Shown: one piece after another, positions 1 through 5,804 of the stretch | How positions within the stretch are numbered: position 1 is the first letter of the stretch | Layout of the letters: each line of letters begins with the position of its first letter | Assembly (NCBI GenBank): GCA_021796315.1 | Contig: JAJYOH010000009.1 | Span: 1 to 32,652 of the forward strand | Origin: Chloroflexota bacterium | GTDB taxonomy: Bacteria > Chloroflexota > Anaerolineae > Anaerolineales > Villigracilaceae | Direction of reading: 5' to 3' | DNA length: 32,652 nucleotides | Translations under genes and position numbers: made by a program | The notes under the pieces: model-generated | What the model was told of the DNA's origin: nothing | Databases searched by the model: none | What the model saw: only the letters and a program-made list of their open reading frames with translations

Positions 1-1
1 A

Positions 2-3000
2 AAAATATCGGCCGATCAAAGTGTGCATACTGACACGCTTTTGCGCAGTTGGGCCGAGATGGGTTATCAACGAGTCAACACCGTGCTCGAGCCGGGACAG
101 TTCTCCAGCCGGGGCGGCATTTTGGATCTGTGGCCGACGGCGGAGAATTTGCCCGTGCGTTTGGATTTCTTCGGTGATGAGATCGAATCGCTTCGGCGCT
201 TTGACCCGGCCAGTCAGCGCACAGTGGAAAAACTCGAATCGATTCTGGTAACGCCCGCGCGCGAATTTATCGCGCGTGAATCGGAAATCGGGAATCGGAA
301 ATCGGGGATAATCACGGCCATCGATTCCCAACTCCCGACTCTCGACTCCCAGACTCCCGAACTGTCCGAATTTCACATTCCGCTTTTGCATCAACAATCA
401 GCAAGCCTGCTCGATTATTTGCCGCCCAAATCCCTGGTGCTGATCGACGATCTTTCAATTGTCGATGGCATGGTTTCTGAAGTTGAAGAACAGGCTGTCA
501 AATTACGGCAGGAGAGCATCGAAGAAGGAATTCTCTCGCCGGATTTTCCTGTGCCTTATTTAACCTGGTCTGAATTGCTGGATAGTTTGCATGGATATAC
601 ATCGCTTGAACTTGGATATTCAAGCGCATTGGAACTCCCCTCGCCCGACCCTGAAAGGGCGCAGGGCGTTGGGAGAGGGTCGCGAAGCATGGGTGAGGGC
701 CAGAGTCTATCGTCAGCGTTCGGGGTGGGGCAGAGATTTGCCGGACGCCTCAAACCGTTCGTTGAGCACGCCTCCGCTTTGGTGTCCGGGAACGAAGCGC
801 TGGTCATCGTCTCGCGGCAGATGGAACGTCTGCGTGAGTTGTGGAAAGAATTGGAAGATGATGGGCAATCGTCTGTCACTTTTGTTGAGGCGTCTTTATC
901 GGAAGGATTCGTCCTCGGCAATCTGCATCTGATCACGGACTCTGAAATCTTTGGCTGGGAGCGGCCGCAGCCGCGCACGCGCCAGCGGCAGGTCACGGAA
1001 GCGCCCGAATCTATTTATTCGGATTTGCAGCCGGGCGATTACGTTGTCCACATCGATCATGGTGTCGGGCGTTTTGGCGGATTAGCCACGCGCGAGTTGG
1101 ATGGTCACCTGCGCGAATTTTTAACCGTCGAGTACGATGGCGGCGGACAACTTTATGTGCCCGTCCATCAAGCCGATCGCTTGACTCGTTATGTTGGCGC
1201 GGAAGGCGTGGAGCCTGCGCTGGATCGTTTGGGCGGGCAGGAATGGCACGAGAAAAAAGGCCGCGTAAAAGAAGCGGTGTTGGAAGTCGCGCAGGAAATG
1301 CTCGACCTTTACGCGCGGCGAAATGTTGTGCAAGGTTATTCGTTCAAGCCGGATACGCAATGGCAAAAGGAATTGGAAGATAGTTTTCCATACGTCGAGA
1401 CCGACGATCAGGCCAAGGCAATACTTGATATCAAGCGCGACATGGAAGCGCCGCGTCCGATGGACAGACTCTTGTGCGGCGATGTCGGTTATGGAAAAAC
1501 CGAAGTGGCTTTGCGCGCGGCGTTCAAAGCCGTTATGGATGGCAAACAAGTTGCCATCCTTGTGCCGACGACTGTTTTAGCGCAGCAACATTTTGAAACT
1601 TTTTCCCAGCGGCTGGCAGCCTATCCCGTCAAAGTTGAAATGCTTTCACGCTTCCGCTCGCCGCGCGAACAGACTGAGATTCTTTATAAACTTTTCGTTG
1701 GTGAAATTGATATCATCATCGGCACGCATCGGTTGATTTCAGAAGATGTGCAATTCAAGGAACTTGGTTTGGTTGTGATCGATGAAGAGCAGCGCTTTGG
1801 CGTGACTCACAAGGAACATCTCAAAAAACTCCGCACCGAAGTGGATGTGCTGACGCTGACGGCCACGCCCATCCCGCGCACGCTTTACATGGCGCTGACC
1901 GGCGTGCGCGATATTTCCAACCTAAACACGCCGCCCGAGGAACGTCTGCCCATCGTCACGCATGTTGGGCCGTATTCGCCGAAGCTGGTGCGTCAGGCTA
2001 TTTTGCGCGAGATCGAACGCGGCGGACAAATTTTCTTTGTGCATAACCGCGTCCACACGATTGATGCGATGAAGGCGCATCTCGACCAACTCGTTCCCGA
2101 AGCCCGCGTTGACATTGGTCATGGTCAGATGAATGAGCACGAACTGGCGTCGGTCATGCACCGTTTCAACATGGGCGAGATTGATATTTTGCTTTCGACG
2201 ACCATCATCGAATCCGGATTGGACATCCCGAATGCCAACACGTTGATCGTGGACCGCGCCGACACTTTCGGTTTGGCCCAGCTCTATCAACTGCGCGGCC
2301 GGGTCGGACGTGGGGCGGCGCGCGCCTACGCATACTTTTTCCGCCACCGAAAACTTTCCCCGACTCTTGAAGGCCAGCAGCGTTTGGAAGTCATTGCCGA
2401 GAATACGCAACTTGGCGCGGGTTATTCCATCGCCATGCGCGACCTTGAAATCCGCGGCGCAGGCGAACTGCTTGGCAACCGTCAGCACGGACACATTCAA
2501 GCGGTTGGGTTTCATCTTTACACGAGATTGTTGGCGGACGCTGTTCGACAAATCCGCCGCATTGAAGGTTTAAAGTTTAAGGTTCAAGGTTCAAAGCTGG
2601 AAACGTCCGCAACCTTAAACCTTCCAGCCTTCAACCTTCAACCAATATCCATGCCGGTCAATGTTGATTTGCCGCTGACTGTCGGCATCCCATCCGAATA
2701 TATTCAAGATCAGGATCTTCGTTTGCGTTTATATCGCCGCATCGCTGACTTGCGTGATGAAACCGAAATAGAAGCGCTGGCGACCGAATTCAAAGACCGC
2801 TTTGGTCCATTGCCCGAAATGGCCGAGAATCTTTTTTATCAGATGCGCGTCAAACTGCGCGCGGAAGAAGCCGGGCTGGCCTCAGTAGGATGGGAAACAG
2901 GTCAGATCGTTTTGCGATATCCATCCGCTCCAAATGGAAATGAAGAGAAGCGCCTGCATGATCTTGGCCCCGATGTGCGCGGTGGCAGGGGCGCGTTTTG

Positions 3001-3076
3001 GTGTACGTTTGGGAAAGACGTGGATTGGATGGAGAGATTGCTGGAAACGCTGAATGAATTGGAAGAAAATAGATAA
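2..3076 (+). CDS. mfd: Transcription-repair coupling factor Mfd (5' end missing)
   Basis: Mfd is an ATP-driven DNA translocase that removes RNA polymerase stalled at lesions and recruits UvrA for nucleotide excision repair. The frame is open from base 2, so the start lies outside the window. About 1024 codons are visible, beginning near the end of the UvrB-like N-terminal part (EPGQFSSRGGILDLWP). Next come the RNA polymerase-interaction domain (about nt 1015-1190, PGDYVVHIDHGVGRFGG), the Walker A motif GDVGYGKTE (nt 1478-1504), the DEEQ box (1781-1792), the TATPIPRTL motif, the RecG-like QLRGRVGR motif (about 2287-2310) and the C-terminal D7 domain. Three in-frame low-complexity insertions are listed separately. 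The repair-related uvrB lies 5 kb downstream. No frameshift is seen. The product is certain; only the N-terminus is unknown. Confidence 0.97.
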   Translation, partial: KISADQSVHTDTLLRSWAEMGYQRVNTVLEPGQFSSRGGILDLWPTAENLPVRLDFFGDEIESLRRFDPASQRTVEKLESILVTPAREFIARESEIGNRKSGIITAIDSQLPTLDSQTPELSEFHIPLLHQQSASLLDYLPPKSLVLIDDLSIVDGMVSEVEEQAVKLRQESIEEGILSPDFPVPYLTWSELLDSLHGYTSLELGYSSALELPSPDPERAQGVGRGSRSMGEGQSLSSAFGVGQRFAGRLKPFVEHASALVSGNEALVIVSRQMERLRELWKELEDDGQSSVTFVEASLSEGFVLGNLHLITDSEIFGWERPQPRTRQRQVTEAPESIYSDLQPGDYVVHIDHGVGRFGGLATRELDGHLREFLTVEYDGGGQLYVPVHQADRLTRYVGAEGVEPALDRLGGQEWHEKKGRVKEAVLEVAQEMLDLYARRNVVQGYSFKPDTQWQKELEDSFPYVETDDQAKAILDIKRDMEAPRPMDRLLCGDVGYGKTEVALRAAFKAVMDGKQVAILVPTTVLAQQHFETFSQRLAAYPVKVEMLSRFRSPREQTEILYKLFVGEIDIIIGTHRLISEDVQFKELGLVVIDEEQRFGVTHKEHLKKLRTEVDVLTLTATPIPRTLYMALTGVRDISNLNTPPEERLPIVTHVGPYSPKLVRQAILREIERGGQIFFVHNRVHTIDAMKAHLDQLVPEARVDIGHGQMNEHELASVMHRFNMGEIDILLSTTIIESGLDIPNANTLIVDRADTFGLAQLYQLRGRVGRGAARAYAYFFRHRKLSPTLEGQQRLEVIAENTQLGAGYSIAMRDLEIRGAGELLGNRQHGHIQAVGFHLYTRLLADAVRQIRRIEGLKFKVQGSKLETSATLNLPAFNLQPISMPVNVDLPLTVGIPSEYIQDQDLRLRLYRRIADLRDETEIEALATEFKDRFGPLPEMAENLFYQMRVKLRAEEAGLASVGWETGQIVLRYPSAPNGNEEKRLHDLGPDVRGGRGAFWCTFGKDVDWMERLLETLNELEENR
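281..360. repeat. In-frame low-complexity repeat insertion 1 within mfd
   Basis: A G-rich run of ATCGG/AATCGG units (281-309) is followed by a C-rich run of CTCCCGACTC-like units (326-360). The two halves are imperfectly complementary, for example CGGGAATCG against CGATTCCC. The insertion encodes a low-complexity segment (SEIGNRKSG...DSQLPTLDSQTPE) in a linker of the UvrB-like region where Mfd families vary in length. The frame stays open throughout. Confidence 0.6.
638..699. repeat. In-frame palindromic repeat insertion 2 within mfd
   Basis: CCCTCGCCC (638-646) nearly complements GGGTGAGGG (691-699), and CGACCCT (646-652) complements AGGGTCG (676-682), so the element can fold into a hairpin. 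It encodes PSPDPERAQGVGRGSRSMG, a Gly/Arg/Ser-rich stretch. This lies just before the conserved motif that leads into QRFAGRLKPF and looks like an addition to the usual Mfd fold. Confidence 0.55.
2562..2643. repeat. In-frame palindromic repeat insertion 3 within mfd
   Basis: The left arm repeats AAGGTTCAAGG-type units and ends in AGCTGGAA (2595-2602). The right arm starts TTCCAGCC (2622-2629) and repeats TTCAACC. Positions 2580-2602 and 2622-2643 are nearly perfect reverse complements, and a second pairing joins AACCTTAAACCTT (2611-2623) to the start of the left arm. The insertion encodes a FKVQGSK...NLPAFNLQP type segment, between the helicase-core end and the D7 entry motif (VDLPLTVGIPSEYI). 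Confidence 0.7.
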
Positions 3077-3094
3077 ACAGTCTAACAAGGATGC

Positions 3095-3886
3095 TTATTT
3101 TATCATTTCCAAAATTGAGTTTTGAGTTTCATTTTTAAGTTGGGTTCTAATAAAACTATTTACATCGCTAGGGTCAGGAGATTTTCTTTCCGGCTCAATT
3201 CTTTCATCAAATGTTGTCCAATTTGCCGGGTCGGAGAAAACAATTAAACCAATTCCAAATTTCTTACAAAGGCGTTCTAGTCTTTGGAACTCCTCGAATT
3301 CCATTTGATTTTCATCGGAGATGAGGATTGCTAAATAGCTTTTGTGTGCAAAAACAGAATGAGCAGCTGTTTCGAAAACACCAGAAACATCTGTATCGAA
3401 GGATGGTTTTATTTCGAAAGTAACCACTTCCAATATTTTTTCTGGTATAAATGCAAAATTTCTAACCGCTACAAGAGTAATGTCTGGTCTCGTCCATTTT
3501 CCTCCCGTTTTTCTTCTTCCTTGTGCGGCAGTAATTTCTGCTTGAAATTCTTTTATATCATTCTGTTTGACCCATGATTTATTAATTGTTTGAAAAAATG
3601 ACTCGTAAATATCGGATTCTTTTGTGCTCTTTGCTTTTGTTCCTTTTGCAATTCCTAAAGAGCGATAAACCGATCCGCCTTTTCCTTTGCCTGTGCTGAT
3701 GTCACCTTTTTCAATTAAATCGTTTCTTATCTCCCAATACTCATCCTCAGAGATTGCAACATTAAGATCCCGCTTTAGTTTTTGAGTTAAGTCTTGAATA
3801 AGGGTAATATTTCCTTTTGGGGAGCCATCTTCAGGTATCAAGCCTAAAAGGATTTCGGCGTATTTCTTTATTTCTTCTTGTATCAT
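3095..3886 (-). CDS. Putative winged-helix plus PD-(D/E)xK nuclease-like protein
   Basis: The family is not recognised. The reading frame is 263 residues from the ATG at 3886, which has GAGGA seven bases upstream. The frame could extend to 3934, but that start has no ribosome site and a TATACT hexamer lies inside the extension. Residues about 25-75 look like a winged helix with a glycine-rich wing (GKGKGGSVY). The C-terminal half has a possible restriction-endonuclease-type core: RPD with Asp135, then FEIK with Glu158 and Lys160, and possibly Glu95. The gene is clearly AT-richer than mfd and kimA, which suggests horizontal transfer. It converges on mfd, 18 bp away. A restriction or defence role is possible, but this is inference from motif spacing only. 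Confidence 0.7.
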   Translation of the reverse strand: MIQEEIKKYAEILLGLIPEDGSPKGNITLIQDLTQKLKRDLNVAISEDEYWEIRNDLIEKGDISTGKGKGGSVYRSLGIAKGTKAKSTKESDIYESFFQTINKSWVKQNDIKEFQAEITAAQGRRKTGGKWTRPDITLVAVRNFAFIPEKILEVVTFEIKPSFDTDVSGVFETAAHSVFAHKSYLAILISDENQMEFEEFQRLERLCKKFGIGLIVFSDPANWTTFDERIEPERKSPDPSDVNSFIRTQLKNETQNSILEMIK

Positions 3887-3918
3887 TTGGATTTCCTCGA
3901 TAGATGACGTTGGACAAA

Positions 3919-3927
3919 GTATAGCAT
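3919..3927 (-). promoter_or_regulatory. Candidate extended -10 promoter of the nuclease-like gene
   Basis: On the minus strand TGCTATACT lies about 33 bp upstream of the preferred ATG at 3886. No good -35 is visible. The element falls directly after YdeI tail copy A. Confidence 0.4.
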
Positions 3928-3941
3928 GTTTCATAAACCAT

Positions 3942-4051
3942 AATAATACTTCTCAATTTTTCTAAAACCAAATTGCTTATTCTTCTCCGTCATCTTGATG
4001 AAATAACTCAGCCGCTTTTGGAATTCTTCGAGACAGTTCTTCGCACTGTTT
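3942..4051 (-). pseudogene. YdeI/OmdA-like gene 3'-end fragment, copy A
   Basis: Read leftward, this stretch encodes a tail of the form EEFQKRLSYFIKMTEKNKQF...IEKYY. It matches the C-terminus of the complete YdeI-like gene at 5186-5749, with many synonymous-looking changes and no indels over the first 50 bases. The usual stop is lost (YYYGL then stop). No gene body is attached: the upstream side runs into the DinB-like gene, whose last codons read this copy in another frame. Its left end is 623 bp from copy B. Confidence 0.8.
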
Positions 4052-4502
4052 TCGTCAGTGCCTGCTCAATATCTTTAACTCGGTGATACTCAGAATGACC
4101 ATCGAGATCAAAAGGCCAATCGGCTTTGCGTTCTTTGCCGCTGAACCATTCATCCGGCATATCCTTCAATGTGGCCAGCAAATCTTTTTGAACTTGTCGA
4201 TGCCATTCTAAAACTTCGCGTGGAGAGCGATCGCGCCAGCGCGTGTAGATGACATGATTTTCATCGGTTATGTTCAGCCCGCGCACATCAGACGGTTTGT
4301 GCTGTCTATTAATTGAGCGGATAATGTCGGCCTTAAAATGTGTGATGTGAGCCAGCGCATCCTTCACCGTCCATGGATCTTTGGTCTCGGGTCTGGGCAC
4401 GAGTCGCTCCCAATCTTGATCGGAAAGATTCGCGACCAGGCGGTCTAAAAGTTTGAACTCGCGGATGGTTCGTTCGATGACTTTTTTTCGAGTGTGGCGC
4501 AT
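4008..4502 (-). CDS. DinB/DfsB-like four-helix protein
   Basis: This is a 164-residue protein of the DinB superfamily, which are metal-binding four-helix bundles that include thiol-dependent transferases. Supporting signs are an N-terminal helix, the pattern WTVKDALAHITHFK (about residues 44-57) with a candidate metal His, and a second His pair in GHSEYHRVKDIEQAL near the C-terminus. The start is supported by AGGAGG eight bases upstream. The last residues (TVRRTVSKNSKSG) come from reading YdeI tail copy A out of its native frame, so the natural C-terminus has probably been replaced. A promoter overlaps the end of tail copy B. The substrate is unknown. DfsB/ClbS-like and maleylpyruvate isomerase-like relatives are the alternatives. 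Confidence 0.8.
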   Translation of the reverse strand: MRHTRKKVIERTIREFKLLDRLVANLSDQDWERLVPRPETKDPWTVKDALAHITHFKADIIRSINRQHKPSDVRGLNITDENHVIYTRWRDRSPREVLEWHRQVQKDLLATLKDMPDEWFSGKERKADWPFDLDGHSEYHRVKDIEQALTKTVRRTVSKNSKSG

Positions 4503-4538
4503 AACAAAAACCTCCTGCCGGTGCAGATTTTAAAATTT

Positions 4539-4566
4539 ATTTTACGCCGAAATCATATTACCTCAA
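4539..4566 (-). promoter_or_regulatory. Candidate promoter of the DinB-like gene
   Basis: The minus strand shows TTGAGG (4561-4566), a 16-bp spacer, and TAAAAT (4539-4544). The first two bases of the -35 hexamer (4565-4566) are the end of YdeI tail copy B. Confidence 0.45.
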
Positions 4567-4677
4567 TAATACTTCTCAATTCCTCCGAACCCAAACTGCT
4601 TATTCTTCTCTGTCATATTGATGAAGTATTTTAATCGCTTCTGAAATTCTTCGGGGCGATTCCTTGCGCTATCAATA
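4565..4677 (-). pseudogene. YdeI/OmdA-like gene 3'-end fragment, copy B
   Basis: Leftward, this fragment encodes IDSARNRPEEFQKRL...FGFGGIEKYY and keeps the native TGA stop. It closely matches the intact gene's IDGARKRPEEFQKRL...FGFGGIEKYY. Homology starts at the stop codon and ends abruptly after about 113 bp. The rest of the gene is absent, and the flanking sequence belongs to the small lipoprotein locus. It lies 623 bp from copy A and 623 bp from the same point in the intact gene. Confidence 0.85.
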
Positions 4678-4741
4678 CGATCAAAACATGATATTTCTTG
4701 CTACATCCCTTGTACGTCTCGTCTAGGGCGTAACCTGATGA

Positions 4742-5092
4742 TTATCTTACCTTGACAAACTGAAGCCCTGTGCCATTGTATGTGAGAGTCAATCTATCAT
4801 TGTTTATAGCAACGTCAAATGTCTGCGACCCAAAAAAATTTTGAACGATGCCAGTGAAATCGACTCTGATTGAGTCGTTATCTAAAAAAGTGTAGTTTCC
4901 GGTAGTAGTTATCCCGAGAATTGTTGCAGTAACTGTCCCGCCGTTGAAAAATTCCAGTTCTAACCCCGTACCACTTGCTTCTCTCCAGCGCCCTACGATT
5001 TGACTTTGGATGCCTCCAATTGAGCAAGCAAATGTAGCTATAAGCCACACGACAATGATGGTTCCAAAAAGGAGTTTATTCTTGGTAAGCAT
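4742..5092 (-). CDS. Small lipocalin-like lipoprotein
   Basis: This is a 116-residue exported protein. The N-terminus is a signal peptide (LLFGTIIVVWLIATFAC) with Cys23 as the probable lipidated residue, although Phe at -2 makes the lipobox imperfect. The mature part has a lipocalin-like or DUF5640-like beta pattern: IVGRW, then GLELEFFNGGTV, GNYTFLDNDSIRV, and a terminal LTLTYNGTGLQFVKV. That pattern is typical of small envelope proteins of unknown function. The ATG has GGGAGG six bases upstream and a strong promoter. The gene sits between two copies of the YdeI tail. Family assignment is tentative. Confidence 0.75.
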   Translation of the reverse strand: MLTKNKLLFGTIIVVWLIATFACSIGGIQSQIVGRWREASGTGLELEFFNGGTVTATILGITTTGNYTFLDNDSIRVDFTGIVQNFFGSQTFDVAINNDRLTLTYNGTGLQFVKVR

Positions 5093-5136
5093 ATGGTCCC
5101 TCCCGTGATGGATATTATTTCCAAAACTACAAAGGT

Positions 5137-5165
5137 ATTATAGCATGTTGGTCAAGCGAAACCAA
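5137..5165 (-). promoter_or_regulatory. Promoter of the small lipoprotein gene
   Basis: The minus strand reads TTGGTT (5160-5165), a 17-bp spacer, then TATAAT (5137-5142) with an extended TGC just upstream. The element lies 45 bp before the start codon. Confidence 0.7.
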
Positions 5166-5185
5166 TTTGGCCGTTGCACACAGAC

Positions 5186-5749
5186 TCAATAATACTTCTC
5201 AATTCCTCCGAACCCAAATTGCTTATTCTTCTCTGTCATCCTGATAAAGTAATTCAACCGCTTTTGAAATTCTTCGGGACGTTTTCTCGCTCCATCAATA
5301 AATGCAATTCTGATTCGCACATAAGTATCCGAAAATTTCTGAAAATTTTCCCAGGCGATTTTATTGGCTTTAAGTGCCGTTAAAATATCGGCAGGGACTT
5401 CAAATTTTTCTGTCAGCATGTCGCCCAAAGATTCGAGCACATCCTTCGTCACCTTTTTTTGCGCAACAAGTTTTCGCAGACGTTCCTTGTTTGCCTGCGA
5501 GTATCCGGTCTTCGGGTTGCGCGGGGTAAATCGTTGGGCAAACCGCTCCTCGTCCAGTTTGCGAACCGTGCTGTCGATCCAGCCGAAACATAACGCCTCT
5601 TCCACCGCGTCGTTGTATTCAATACGCGGCTTTCCGCTGGTTTTCTTGTAATAAACCAGCCAGATTTCTTTTTCGATTTTGTAATTTCTCTTGAGCCACT
5701 TGCGCCAGTCTTTTTGGTTGGCTGCGTATAAGGTCTGAGTCACATCCAT
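5186..5749 (-). CDS. YdeI/OmdA-family protein
   Basis: This 187-residue cytoplasmic protein resembles the YdeI (bacteriocin-protection, OmdA) family. It opens with a region rich in aromatic and basic residues (DWRKWLKRNYKIEKEIWLVY), then carries the family signature EALCFGWIDSTVRKLDEERFAQRFTPR (about residues 52-78, split here as EALCFGWIDS and RFAQRFTPR). The C-terminal half is an OmdA-type helical region. The frame is open to 5926, but the start at 5749 fits the family, and the longer form would overlap kimA. A TGCTATACT element ends seven bases before the ATG and no Shine-Dalgarno is visible, so the mRNA may be leaderless. Its last 113 bp are repeated twice downstream. Confidence 0.85.
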   Translation of the reverse strand: MDVTQTLYAANQKDWRKWLKRNYKIEKEIWLVYYKKTSGKPRIEYNDAVEEALCFGWIDSTVRKLDEERFAQRFTPRNPKTGYSQANKERLRKLVAQKKVTKDVLESLGDMLTEKFEVPADILTALKANKIAWENFQKFSDTYVRIRIAFIDGARKRPEEFQKRLNYFIRMTEKNKQFGFGGIEKYY

Positions 5750-5756
5750 ATCTGGT

Positions 5757-5765
5757 AGTATAGCA
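5757..5765 (-). promoter_or_regulatory. Extended -10 promoter of the YdeI-like gene
   Basis: On the minus strand TGCTATACT is followed by only seven bases before the ATG at 5749, so transcription probably begins at or next to the start codon. No -35 is evident. Confidence 0.5.
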
Positions 5766-5779
5766 TTTCTCGCTGGTCT

Positions 5780-5785
5780 TATAAT
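5780..5785 (+). promoter_or_regulatory. Candidate -10 of kimA
   Basis: TATAAT lies 19 bp before the kimA ATG, inside a 55-bp divergent gap. The expected transcript start would leave just enough leader for the GGAGG ribosome site at 5792-5796. No -35 is seen. Confidence 0.35.
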
Positions 5786-5804
5786 CATTGCGGAGGAAAG
5801 TCTT

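Noticed and set aside
556..996. Minus-strand ORF inside mfd
   Set aside because: It is a shadow of mfd with no ribosome site and no family resemblance. Other long opposite-strand frames in kimA, uvrB, gltX and minD were rejected for the same reason.
3942..5187. Integron gene-cassette array with attC sites
   Set aside because: The repeats follow ORFs in one orientation like attC sites, but no GTTRRRY/RYYYAAC cores were found and no integrase is present. The repeats are clearly coding tails of a YdeI-like gene.
5750..5804. c-di-AMP (ydaO) riboswitch before kimA
   Set aside because: KimA genes in Bacillus use one, but only 55 bp separate kimA from the divergent gene, too short for that riboswitch.
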